DNA from: Gemmatimonadota bacterium
GTDB taxonomy: Bacteria; Latescibacterota; UBA2968
Direction: 5' to 3'
Assembly: GCA_002727195.1 (NCBI GenBank)
Contig: PBWH01000009.1
Span: 1-32,121 of the forward strand
DNA: 32,121 nt
The notes beneath the pieces were generated by a model, which saw nothing but the letters and a program-made list of their open reading frames with translations, searched no databases and was not told the DNA's origin. Numbering within the stretch: the stretch's first letter is position 1; each line of letters opens with the position of its first letter. Both the position numbers and the translations under genes were made by a program. Shown here piece after piece: positions 24,219-32,121 of the stretch.

Positions 24219-25670
24219 CTAAGTTTGTTTCCGCGTGGCCGCAATGTAGCGGTTCAGGTGGTCAAGTGCGCTCCCAGACAGAACGGCCTTGCGGGCATTC
24301 TCAACGGACTGGAGCGGATCGGGTTCGTAGCCGAGGAGCCAGTCGACGATGCCCGCATTCAGGATGATTCGGTCCTGGATGTGGCCGGCTGTTCCAGAAA
24401 GGGCACCGTAGCCTGTCTCGGCGAAGGATTTGGCCGAGATTTCGTCAAGGCGGGGATTCTGGTCGTAGACGAATCCGAATTCGGCAGGATCCAGATCGTG
24501 AGTGAAGGTCGTGTCGCCCTGGAAGCCCTGGACGAAGTTGAGCGTCTTCCGATGACTTTCTGAAGGCGCGCCTGATCGCAGTCCGATCTGGGATGTCCCT
24601 TCCTCGCCTTTGATCACGCAGCCTGCATCAAGACCCCGGTCTTTCATCGACTTCAGCTGCTTGTCCTCGTATCCGGGGTGGAAGAAGCCGATCACCATGT
24701 CGTTCCTGCCGCTCGACCTCATAAGCTGTTGCGCCTTTTCCGACGCCGCCCAGGTGGGGCGCTTCTTGATGTGCTCGCGAACCCCAAGCACGCGATAGGC
24801 GTGCGGGGCGAATTCACGCTGCATTGCGTAGGCGAACCCGATGTCCGGATCACTCAGCAGGGCCGCCGTTTGAGTAGTCGGGAGCGATACGCGAGCTCCA
24901 AGGGCTTCCAGAATCTGTGCCTCCGTAATCCCTCGCTTTGGCGGTGCTGAGTCTACACCGTGCATCAGCGTCGGTCGCCCGAGAGATGACCGAACGGCTG
25001 CGACGAAGACCGTCGGCTTGAAGTATCGGGTCGACCCGTTGTAGGGCTCTCCATAGGTCGTGAGTGAGGGGGTGTCGATCGTCCCGATCGTAGCAGGTTC
25101 AACAACGGCGTCCAGGTAGGCCCGGAATTCCTCGTTGTCCTCGTGGTTCATGCGCTGGCCTATCAGGATGCCGGCTTTCAGGGCGGGGTCTCCATCGACG
25201 GAGGTGACCGCTCTCAGGGCATCCATTGTTTGCACATATGACAGGTGCTGACCGTGCAGGATGGGGCGAATCGCACCTGCGAGTGAACCGTCGATGGGGT
25301 TGTCGAATGAGACCGAGAGATCCGGATCGATAAGGAGGCGAATACCGGCGTCGGCTGTCTCGAGCAGGGGGAGCGCTTCAGCGTGCGCAGCAGTTTCGCT
25401 TTCCGACCAACATGTGGACGGCGGATAGGTTCTCCGCAACGTCATCGCTGCAAGGAACGCACCGATCTGAGCCCGGCTGGCATGCTCCGTCCCGGCGTCT
25501 GTCAGGCCAAGTGAGTCGGTAACGATATGGTAGATGAGCCGAGGATCGGGGCTCGTGTCCTTGACACCAAGCGGTCGAGACTGGTTGGGGCCCGTGCAGA
25601 CCCGGGCTTGAGCTTCGAGGAGGTCTAGGTTGAGCGTGCCCGTGTCGGATAGAGGGGGGTGTGTTGTCAC
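24219..25670 (-). CDS. TrpD-fold (glycosyltransferase family 3-like) protein with non-canonical active site
   Basis: 483 residues from a GTG at 25670, chosen because a promoter lies just upstream inside the longer open frame. The overall plan follows anthranilate phosphoribosyltransferase: helical N-domain units (QIGAFLAAMTLRRTYPP; ILHGQHLSYVQTMDALRAV...AGILIGQRM), then VFVAAVRSSLGRPTLMHGV...ILEALGA, IGFAYAMQREFAPHAYRVLGVREHI, DMVIGFFHPGYEDKQLKSMKDRGL, IKGEEGT and a C-terminal DRIILNAGIVDWLLGY. The PRPP loop GTGGD is replaced by TYGEPYNGS, and the metal-binding DE after the GEDG-like turn is replaced by SQ. The protein is also ~140 residues longer than TrpD, with an apparent second helical unit at the N-terminus. 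No trp genes are nearby. I expect a TrpD-superfamily protein with different chemistry. Confidence 0.72.
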   Translation of the reverse strand: MTTHPPLSDTGTLNLDLLEAQARVCTGPNQSRPLGVKDTSPDPRLIYHIVTDSLGLTDAGTEHASRAQIGAFLAAMTLRRTYPPSTCWSESETAAHAEALPLLETADAGIRLLIDPDLSVSFDNPIDGSLAGAIRPILHGQHLSYVQTMDALRAVTSVDGDPALKAGILIGQRMNHEDNEEFRAYLDAVVEPATIGTIDTPSLTTYGEPYNGSTRYFKPTVFVAAVRSSLGRPTLMHGVDSAPPKRGITEAQILEALGARVSLPTTQTAALLSDPDIGFAYAMQREFAPHAYRVLGVREHIKKRPTWAASEKAQQLMRSSGRNDMVIGFFHPGYEDKQLKSMKDRGLDAGCVIKGEEGTSQIGLRSGAPSESHRKTLNFVQGFQGDTTFTHDLDPAEFGFVYDQNPRLDEISAKSFAETGYGALSGTAGHIQDRIILNAGIVDWLLGYEPDPLQSVENARKAVLSGSALDHLNRYIAATRKQT

Positions 25671-25673
25671 GAT

Positions 25674-25699
25674 GTTCGCGAACCTTAAAGGCTTTAGGT
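25674..25699. promoter_or_regulatory. Palindromes in the 5' leader of the TrpD-like gene
   Basis: A perfect 10-base palindrome GTTCGCGAAC (25674-25683) directly upstream of the GTG is followed by an inverted repeat, ACCT-T-AAAG/CTTTAGGT (25682-25699). Both lie between the predicted transcription start and the start codon, so they could be an operator or an RNA hairpin. They replace any visible Shine-Dalgarno. Confidence 0.4.
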
Positions 25700-25714
25700 A
25701 CAAGGGGTTATTTG

Positions 25715-25742
25715 AACATAGCCTACGGGGAACTCTTGTCAA
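25715..25742 (-). promoter_or_regulatory. Sigma70-like promoter of the TrpD-like gene
   Basis: On the minus strand, a perfect TTGACA (25737-25742) lies 16 bases from TATGTT (25715-25720). Transcription would begin near 25708, about 38 bases before the GTG at 25670. It supports the shorter protein start. The remaining bases to 25940 contain no gene. Confidence 0.6.
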
Positions 25743-25940
25743 GGTTGGACCGCCACGGCAGTCCATTCCTTTACAAGGATTGGGGGCGCACCTATTTTGA
25801 GGCCCTTGCTCTGTAGGCCTGTTTGCCACTGAGCCAGAAAGCCTCTGACAGTCTACGACCGACCCTCGATACAGGCTGGACTACGTCTAGCTTCCGGGAT
25901 TCACGGTGTCCACAGATGTTTATTGTGATAGGAGACGGGC

Positions 25941-28136
25941 ATGAACGGCCCAAGACTTGGTGATCTGACATTCTTCAACGCTATGTATCTCGATCGGCCC
26001 GGGCTGGAAGGGGTTCGCGATGCGGTTGGTCGTGCGGACTGGCCTGGCGCGCGGCGCGAGTTGGCGACCTATCTGCGCAGACGCGAATCGCCGAAGTGGT
26101 TTTCGAACTGGCGAGACCGAGAGGATCCTTTCCATCGGCAAGAGGTGGAGCTCGTCGATGTGGGAGACGAGGCGATCGAGAAGGTCGATCTTGATCTGGC
26201 GAACAAGGCGGTTCGGAATACGCTGACGAGCTGCAAAGTCGAGCAGGTATTCGGTGACACGATCGACTGGGAGCTGAATCCGATCGACTACCGGGAATGG
26301 ACCTGGCAGCTGTCTCGCCACCCGTTTTGGGTCACGCTCGGTCAGGCGTACTGGAAGACCGGTGACGAGAAATACGCGCAGGCGTTTGTCCGGCAGATGA
26401 CACATTGGGCCGAGAACGTGATGGTGCCGGTGGGGGAGGACGGGAACTCCTGGAAGGATGACGCGCGGATGGGGTCGCCAATGACGAACTGTTGGCGGAC
26501 CATCGAGTGCGGGATTCGGATGGGGCAGACTTGGCCATACGCTTACCACTATTTCCTGTCATCACCGTCGTTCACAGACGACGCTATCTGTTTGATGTTG
26601 AAGAGCATGGTCGAGCACGCCCGTCACCTAATGCGCTGGACACGGTCCGGGAACTGGCTCACGATGGAAGCGAACGGTATGTACCACGTCGGCGTTCTGT
26701 TTCCGGAGTTCAAGGAAGCGGACGAGTGGCGTTGTGTGGCGATGGAGCGGCAATACAAGGAGTTGGACGAGCAGGTCTATCCTGACGGCGCGCAGATCGA
26801 GTTGTCCTCGGGTTATCACCAGGTGAGTCTGCGTAACTTCGTGATGACCTATAACATCGCGCAGCTGAACGCTCAGCCCGTGCCGGAGGATTTCGCGGCC
26901 AAGCTCGAGCGGATGTATGACTACGATCTGTATCTCGCGATGCCCGATTTGCGGATGCCGGCATTGAACGACGGGGGATGGACTGACGTTCGGCCGTGGA
27001 TGCGGAACGCACTCGAGTTCTTCCCGGAGCGGGAGGATTTCAAGTGGGCGGCGACGGAGGGTCGGGAAGGCAAGCGCCCGACAACCCTGTCGACAGCATT
27101 CCTCTATGCTGGCCACTTTGTGATGCGTACCGGCTGGACGCCCGACGACGCCTATCTGTTCTTCGACGGCGGACCGTTCGGCTTCGGGCACCAGCACGAG
27201 GATAAGTTGAACGTCGTGATCTACTCACACGGGAAGGTTCACGCGACGGATCCTGGCAACTACCCGTATGACGACTCGCAGTGGCGCAAATATGTGCTGT
27301 CAACGCGTGCACATAACACGGTGATGGTGGATGGTCACGAGCAGAATCAGCGTGGCAAACCGCGTGAGCAGTATGTTGTGTCGGAGCCGCTTCCGCATAC
27401 GTGGGTGACTCAGCCGAGTTTCGACTTCGTGTCTGCCAGCTACGAGGACGGTTATGGCCCCGAACGGGACCGGTCTGTGACGCATACTCGTTCCATCCTG
27501 TTCATCAAGCCCGATCTGTGGGTGATGACCGACTTCCTGGAGGCAAACGATGGCCAGGAGCACGGCTATGAGTCAATGTTCCATCTTGACACGCTCAAGG
27601 CAGACGTGGTCGGCAATCGGAAGAGCGTCGAGACGCGAAACCGTGATGCCGGAAACCTGGGCATCTATGGGGTGATCCCTGAGAATTCCGAGGTGGACAT
27701 CATCTCCGGACAGGAGGAACCGGTGGTCCAGGGATGGATTCCACGAGGAAAGCCTTACGAGTGTCAGCCGTTGCCGACGGCGGTCTACTTGGCGACCGGT
27801 TCGGGCGTAACCGAGTTGACCTACGTGATCTGTCCGATCGCGAAGGGGGAGATGTCGCCGGTCAGCTATGTTGAGCGTCTGTCTCCGGGGTCAGGGCTCG
27901 CGGCCGGCCGTATCGCGATGAAGGACGGTCGCTCTGTCCACTATGGAATGCGATTGCCAGGGAGCGGTCCGGCACGCAGCGGGGCGTTCGAGTCAGACTG
28001 TGACGCCTTCGCGGTTATCGAGTCTGTCCAGGGCGAGGTGTCGAGTATGCATACGATCGATGGTCAACCGTTGACGCGACAGGGAGCCTCTGTGGAGGTT
28101 GGGCACCGACTGCTCGAGAAATTTCTCTCAGCGTAA
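25941..28136 (+). CDS. Heparinase II/III-like polysaccharide lyase
   Basis: 731 residues. AGGAG precedes the ATG. The N-terminal ~400 residues form a Hep_II/III-type helical toroid (GRADWPGARRELATYLRRRES; HPFWVTLGQAYWKTGDEKYA; NWLTMEANGMYHVG; YPDGAQIELSSGYHQVSLRNF at 280-300). The C-terminal heparinase II/III beta domain carries FGFGHQHEDKLNVVIYSHG (413-431) and TDPGNYPYDDSQWRKY, then RAHNTVMVDGHEQNQ. Asn246, Tyr292/His293 and His417/His419 are the likely catalytic or metal residues. Such enzymes cleave uronic-acid-containing chains (heparin-type, alginate or similar) by beta-elimination. There is no signal peptide, so it probably acts on imported oligosaccharides. Its TAA overlaps the next ATG by 1 base, which means coupled translation. 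Confidence 0.9.
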   Translation: MNGPRLGDLTFFNAMYLDRPGLEGVRDAVGRADWPGARRELATYLRRRESPKWFSNWRDREDPFHRQEVELVDVGDEAIEKVDLDLANKAVRNTLTSCKVEQVFGDTIDWELNPIDYREWTWQLSRHPFWVTLGQAYWKTGDEKYAQAFVRQMTHWAENVMVPVGEDGNSWKDDARMGSPMTNCWRTIECGIRMGQTWPYAYHYFLSSPSFTDDAICLMLKSMVEHARHLMRWTRSGNWLTMEANGMYHVGVLFPEFKEADEWRCVAMERQYKELDEQVYPDGAQIELSSGYHQVSLRNFVMTYNIAQLNAQPVPEDFAAKLERMYDYDLYLAMPDLRMPALNDGGWTDVRPWMRNALEFFPEREDFKWAATEGREGKRPTTLSTAFLYAGHFVMRTGWTPDDAYLFFDGGPFGFGHQHEDKLNVVIYSHGKVHATDPGNYPYDDSQWRKYVLSTRAHNTVMVDGHEQNQRGKPREQYVVSEPLPHTWVTQPSFDFVSASYEDGYGPERDRSVTHTRSILFIKPDLWVMTDFLEANDGQEHGYESMFHLDTLKADVVGNRKSVETRNRDAGNLGIYGVIPENSEVDIISGQEEPVVQGWIPRGKPYECQPLPTAVYLATGSGVTELTYVICPIAKGEMSPVSYVERLSPGSGLAAGRIAMKDGRSVHYGMRLPGSGPARSGAFESDCDAFAVIESVQGEVSSMHTIDGQPLTRQGASVEVGHRLLEKFLSA

Positions 28137-28960
28137 TGGTTGACACGCACGCCCATATCTATCACGTCGACGAGGCTGCCTACCCGATGATCGACGATCC
28201 CTATCGTCCAGAGGAAGGGCAGGGAACCCTCGAGCATCTGCGTTCCGAGGTCCGGGCAAACGGAATCGAGAAGGTGGTGCTGGTCCAGACGGGGTCGGCC
28301 TACCGGTGGGACAATCGGTTGCTTGCCGATACAGCCGCCGCCAATTCGGACTGGACGGTCGGTGTGTGTACGCTCGATCCCACCAATGCCGACAGTATTG
28401 GGGAGCTCGAGAGACTTGCCTCAGACTGCAATGTAAGGGGGGTACGTATAGAGGCCACCGAGGCAGACCATCCGATCTACCATCATCCTGGTTCGGTGGC
28501 GCTCTGGGAGGCCGCGCAGCGGCTGAATGTGATCATCTGCGCGCATCTTCAGGCTCAGTATCTGGAACAGCTCTCAGAATTGCTGGCGAGATTTCCTGAG
28601 GTCCCTGTGGTGCTCGATCACGCGGCATATCCCAAGGCGGCCGATGGCGTCAACTCGGAGACGGTCAGGAAGGTTGTCTATCTCGCCCGATTCGACCAGC
28701 TGTTCGTCAAGCTGACATTCGGTGTCACGAGTTCGGAACAAGCCTTCCCATTCTCCGACACGCACCCGATTCTTCTTCGCATCCTCGAGGCCTACGGTCG
28801 TGAGCGATGCATATGGGGATCCGATTTTCCTTGTGAGCATTGGCTCAAGAAGGCGACGTATGCGCAACATCTCGACCTGTTTCGGTCGGAACTAGGTCTC
28901 TCTGAGACCGATCAGGAGGCTATCCTAAGGGATACGGCTTTAGGGCTCTGGTTCTCGTGA
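28136..28960 (+). CDS. Amidohydrolase family 2 (TIM-barrel metal-dependent hydrolase)
   Basis: 274 residues. The N-terminal VDTHAHIYH gives the HxH metal motif (His5, His7). Later ligands lie in IICAHLQAQY, VVLDHAAYP and the IWGSDFPCE aspartate. This is the pattern of amidohydrolase 2, which includes sugar lactonases (L-fucono- and rhamnono-lactonase-like) and decarboxylases. Next to a lyase, a lactonase acting on a sugar acid is attractive but unproven. The ATG shares one base with the heparinase stop. Confidence 0.88.
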   Translation: MVDTHAHIYHVDEAAYPMIDDPYRPEEGQGTLEHLRSEVRANGIEKVVLVQTGSAYRWDNRLLADTAAANSDWTVGVCTLDPTNADSIGELERLASDCNVRGVRIEATEADHPIYHHPGSVALWEAAQRLNVIICAHLQAQYLEQLSELLARFPEVPVVLDHAAYPKAADGVNSETVRKVVYLARFDQLFVKLTFGVTSSEQAFPFSDTHPILLRILEAYGRERCIWGSDFPCEHWLKKATYAQHLDLFRSELGLSETDQEAILRDTALGLWFS

Positions 28961-28994
28961 TCACACCTGCCTCCAGCACTTTGATGATAGAGCG

Positions 28995-30962
28995 TTGAGC
29001 GCTGTCGCCCAAACATTGGCGGCTGCGGAGACCGCAACCGACGATCGCGCGACGTTGAACGGCCTGCTGGTGGGGTCCGTGTTTGTCGCGTGGATCAATT
29101 TCTGGATCTCTTACGCGGAGTATATCGTACACGCCTCCCGGATGAACATCAGTCACTACCCGGTGGCCCTGTTCATATCATACTTCGTACTCGCTGCCTC
29201 GATCCCGCTGGTCCGGCGCGTCTCATCCCGGTTTTCCTTGAGTTCTGGTAACATGGCTCTGATCCTGGCCATGGGGATGGTTGGGGCAATGGTCCCCACC
29301 TCGGGACTGATGGGCTTCTTTCTCGGGATTATCGCGACGCCGTTCTACTTTGCCACGGCGGAAAACCGGTGGGGCGAATTTTTCCATCCTCATATCCCTG
29401 AGTGGGTCGCACCCAGGGACTATGGTTACGCCCTGACCTGGTTTTTCGACGGTCCTCCCGGTGGCCCGGTCGAAATTCCCTGGTCGGTCTGGATCACGCC
29501 GATATTCTGGTGGCTGATCCTGATTGGCGCCGTCGTCTACGCGTCGGCGGCCATCGCCTCGATCCTCCGGAAGCCCTGGAGCGAGCACGAGCGCCTGGTC
29601 TACCCACTCGTCAGCGCAACTCAAGACTTGATCCACGTTGGCGACGTGAGTCGCAAACGCTTCTTCTGGCACGAAAAGCTCTTCTGGGTCGGACTGGCTG
29701 TACCGGTGGTCCTGATGATCTGGAATTTCCTCGTGTTCCTATTCCCGCTCCTCCCATTCATCAATACGCAGGGACGATGGCTGGCGGTGGCCCGAGGGTT
29801 TCCCAGCTTCAGGACGCGGCTAAATTTTTTTACGCTCGGGTTTGCGTATCTCGCCAACCTGGAAGTCCTGTTCAGTATCTGGGTATTCTACCTGATCACG
29901 AGTGCCGAAGTGTGGGGGCTGAATCGCGTCGGATTCAAGATCACGGGGACTGAAGATTCCTGGTGCTCGATCGACGCGGCGTCCGGATGGCAGAGCTTTG
30001 GCGGGTTGACGGCAATGGTTCTGTGGGGATTGTGGGTCGCTCGTGGCCATCTGCGAGATGTGTGGGGGGGGGTGGTCGACCGGAAGAGGCCGCAAGGGGA
30101 AGAGATTCTGACCTATCGTGGCTCGGTCGTCGGGCTGGGTGTGAGCGTCCTAATCATCGTGTTTTGGATGAAGGTGGCGGGGATGAGCCTCGGTCTCGCC
30201 GTGCTCCTCCTGTTTGCCACGTTCATCGTGACGGTCGGGGTCGCCCGTATCGTGTCAGAATCCGGCCTGATCTATGTTCGAGCACCCATGACGCCCCAGG
30301 TGTTTTCGATCTATGCTATCGGGCCCGGAAACCTGTCGAGCCAAGCATTGACGATCAGCGCATTCTCATACGCCTTTTTCTCACAGGGCAAAGGGCTCTT
30401 TATGGGCCCGATGATGCACACGACCAAGCTTGCGGAACAGGTCCGCAATCGGAAGTCGCTCTTTGCCGGGGCCCTGTTCCTGTCGATTGCTGTAGGCCTG
30501 TCGGTCTGCACAGGTTTGACGTTCTCATGGGGATACGACAGCGGGGCCTACAACTTCAGTGATTACCCGTTCAGCTCAGGCAGCAAACACGCGTTCAACG
30601 CCACGATCAACAAGATCCGTGATACGAGAGGCATGGACTTCAAACGGCTCGGGTTCTTTGGCGCCGGCACCATCGTGATGTCTGTGCTGTTGTTCCTGCG
30701 GTATCGCCTGCCCTGGTGGCCCCTTCACCCGATCGGGTTCACGATCCCGTTGACCTACCCGACCCGGAACTCCGTTTTCGCCATTCTGATCGCCTGGATT
30801 TGCAAGTCGGTCGTCCTGCGATTCGGTGGCGTGTCCCTCTACGATCGAACGCGTCCGATCTGTCTTGGGATAGTTGTGGGCTACGCACTTGGGGTTGGGC
30901 TGTCTTTCCTAGGAGACTACATCTGGTTCTTCGGGGACGGACACGGTGTCCACTCCTGGTAG
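28995..30962 (+). CDS. DUF6785/DUF6784 family polytopic membrane protein
   Basis: 655 residues with about 12-14 hydrophobic spans. The start is a TTG at 28995, because no in-frame ATG occurs before conserved sequence. DUF6785 blocks are present: WISYAEYIVHASRM, PFYFATAENRWGEFFHPHIPEW, WFFDGPPGG, EHERLVYPLV and RIVSESGLIYVRAPMTPQVF. The DUF6784 end carries FNATINKIRD, LPWWPLHPIGFTIP and the final YIWFFGDGHGVHSW. The family has no assigned function that I know of; its size and repeated helices suggest a transporter distantly like oligopeptide/OPT carriers. It is 34 bases downstream of the amidohydrolase, in the same operon, and followed by a paralogue. Confidence 0.85.
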   Translation: MSAVAQTLAAAETATDDRATLNGLLVGSVFVAWINFWISYAEYIVHASRMNISHYPVALFISYFVLAASIPLVRRVSSRFSLSSGNMALILAMGMVGAMVPTSGLMGFFLGIIATPFYFATAENRWGEFFHPHIPEWVAPRDYGYALTWFFDGPPGGPVEIPWSVWITPIFWWLILIGAVVYASAAIASILRKPWSEHERLVYPLVSATQDLIHVGDVSRKRFFWHEKLFWVGLAVPVVLMIWNFLVFLFPLLPFINTQGRWLAVARGFPSFRTRLNFFTLGFAYLANLEVLFSIWVFYLITSAEVWGLNRVGFKITGTEDSWCSIDAASGWQSFGGLTAMVLWGLWVARGHLRDVWGGVVDRKRPQGEEILTYRGSVVGLGVSVLIIVFWMKVAGMSLGLAVLLLFATFIVTVGVARIVSESGLIYVRAPMTPQVFSIYAIGPGNLSSQALTISAFSYAFFSQGKGLFMGPMMHTTKLAEQVRNRKSLFAGALFLSIAVGLSVCTGLTFSWGYDSGAYNFSDYPFSSGSKHAFNATINKIRDTRGMDFKRLGFFGAGTIVMSVLLFLRYRLPWWPLHPIGFTIPLTYPTRNSVFAILIAWICKSVVLRFGGVSLYDRTRPICLGIVVGYALGVGLSFLGDYIWFFGDGHGVHSW

Positions 30963-31011
30963 CTAGATAGGTGAAGTCAGAGTAAAGCGTTTAGAGGGGG
31001 GGTGTGAGGGG

Positions 31012-32121
31012 ATGGCTGTTCCCGATCCACAGCGTGATCCTGATCCACCGCGTCTTCCTGGCCGAGGCCTATTTGTCGGTGCGTTGTGTGCCATTCTCGT
31101 AAACTTGGCTGCGCCGTACTCCGAGTGGATCGTACGGTCCACCCTGATGACGACGAACTATTTCCCACTCGGACTGGCGTTCACCTTCCTGATCGTTGTC
31201 TGTGTTGTCAATCCACTCCTGAAGACTGTCAATTCAAGGGCAGGGCTGTCTCAAGCCGATCTCGTCGTCACATATATGATGCTGCTGGCGGCTGTGTCCG
31301 TTCCGACCTACGGGATCACGGGGTATGTTATCTCGGTTTCCGCCTCCTCCTTTTACTTCGCGAACCCCGAGAACGGGTGGGCGGAGTTCCTTCACCAGCA
31401 TATCCCCGGGTGGATCGTTCCCGAACCAGGTCAGAAGGTCGATTGGTTCTTCGAGGGACTCCCTCCCGGAGAGAGTGTCCCGTGGGACGTCTGGATCGTA
31501 CCCCTCTTCTGGTGGGGGACGCTGATTGTCTCGACGCTTGCCCTGAGCGTCAGCCTGATCGCCTTGTTCCGGTCCCAGTGGATCGATAACGAACGGCTGA
31601 GCTACCCGCTTGTCGAGGTCCCTACGGCCATGATCGAGGGCTCCCAGATCTCGAGCCGGCTACCTGTTTTCCTGAGCACAAAGCTGTTTTGGTGGGGATT
31701 CGGTACTTCCTTCCTGAAGGTCGCCTGGGAGATCCCGAGCTACTTCTATCCGCAGTGGCCCACGCTGGGGCGTATCAGGCTCAGGATCAAACGCGGCAAG
31801 ATTTTCCCAGGCATGTCCTCGGTGCTCACGCTTCCACTGCTGGGAATCAGCTACTTCGTGAATACCGACGTGCTCGTAAGTGTGTGGGTGTTCAACCTGG
31901 TTAATGTGGCTGAGATTTCTCTCTTCAATCGGCTTGGGTTCACGATCGGGGCGTCCGAGATCTACTCGGTCAGTCCGCCTTCGCTGGCCTGGCAGGGATT
32001 CGGGGCCTTCTCGGCGCTGGTGTTCGGCGGCATCTGGGTTGCGCGTAAGCATTTGACACGGGTGTGGCGGAAAGCCTGGTCTGGCGACCCTTCGGTCGAT
32101 GATTCACACGAAGTGATGTCC
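31012..32121 (+). CDS. Second DUF6785 family membrane protein (3' end outside window)
   Basis: The first 370 codons are visible; the frame is open to the window edge. It starts at ATG 31012 after a G-rich GAGGGGGGG ribosome binding region, 49 bases past the previous gene. The same landmarks occur in the same order as in its neighbour: NLAAPYSEWIVRS, FYFANPENGWAEFLHQHIPGW, WFFEGLPPGESVPW, NERLSYPLVE, LFNRLGFTIG and SLAWQGFGAF. Sequence identity between the two is moderate, so this is an old tandem duplication rather than a recent one. The pair could be two subunits of one carrier or two carriers. Confidence 0.85.
   Translation, partial: MAVPDPQRDPDPPRLPGRGLFVGALCAILVNLAAPYSEWIVRSTLMTTNYFPLGLAFTFLIVVCVVNPLLKTVNSRAGLSQADLVVTYMMLLAAVSVPTYGITGYVISVSASSFYFANPENGWAEFLHQHIPGWIVPEPGQKVDWFFEGLPPGESVPWDVWIVPLFWWGTLIVSTLALSVSLIALFRSQWIDNERLSYPLVEVPTAMIEGSQISSRLPVFLSTKLFWWGFGTSFLKVAWEIPSYFYPQWPTLGRIRLRIKRGKIFPGMSSVLTLPLLGISYFVNTDVLVSVWVFNLVNVAEISLFNRLGFTIGASEIYSVSPPSLAWQGFGAFSALVFGGIWVARKHLTRVWRKAWSGDPSVDDSHEVMS

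Noticed and set aside
1..32121. CRISPR arrays, rRNA or tRNA genes, phage genes
   Set aside because: No regular direct repeat with spacers, no rRNA-like blocks, no complete tRNA cloverleaf and no phage structural genes could be seen on either strand.

Overview
The window reads as chromosomal DNA of a GC-rich, Gram-negative-type, probably environmental or marine bacterium. The best taxonomic hint is a two-motif, dockerin-like EF-hand tail (DxDxxGxVxFxDFLxFAxxFG) at the end of a secreted protease and of a second, decayed secreted protein. Tandem DUF6785-type membrane proteins beside a heparinase-like lyase, and a ThuA-domain protein, fit the same picture. This mix resembles Latescibacterota/Poribacteria-like lineages, but that is an inference from protein style; no rRNA or tRNA is visible. 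No CRISPR array or prophage is visible. Mobile DNA is limited to IS91-family transposase remnants and short dispersed repeats.

Layout. (1) 17-5058, minus strand: an apparent operon transcribed right to left as M81 (MlrC) peptidase, SDR oxidoreductase, threonine-synthase-like PLP enzyme, a decayed sfsA and a DUF123 (Uri-type GIY-YIG-like) domain, with a separate ytoQ gene beyond. Joints are 3 bp apart or overlap by 3-4 bp. (2) 5257-12617, minus strand: an orphan beta-class DNA methyltransferase, a large secreted subtilase with FG-GAP/VCBS repeats and EF-hand tail, an MFS exporter, a CbiX-type chelatase and a GT9 glycosyltransferase. (3) 12725-18705, plus strand: a secreted BNR/sialidase-repeat pseudogene with the same EF-hand tail, a ThuA protein, an exported MsrA-MsrB fusion with a strong terminator, a composite palindromic element, and a MidA-like methyltransferase with TPRs. 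A scar follows, made of a hicA toxin remnant abutting an IS91-family transposase tail. (4) 18842-21260: guaC and two paralogous purine-type phosphoribosyltransferases, a compact purine salvage island. (5) 21263-25670, minus strand: a gene fragment next to a second IS91 scrap, DNA polymerase II, and an unusual TrpD-fold protein that lacks the canonical PRPP and metal motifs. (6) 25941-end, plus strand: heparinase II/III-like lyase, amidohydrolase and two tandem DUF6785 membrane proteins, the second cut by the window end.

The most interesting systems are the lyase-amidohydrolase-DUF6785 pair cluster, which looks like a polysaccharide/uronide catabolic locus with an uncharacterised importer type, the non-canonical TrpD-fold protein with its own sigma70-like promoter, the divergent purine phosphoribosyltransferase pair, and the shared EF-hand tail. 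At least five loci are decaying or scrap: sfsA, the BNR protein, hicA, the IS91 remnants and the fragment at 21263-21517. The region appears to be undergoing gene loss.
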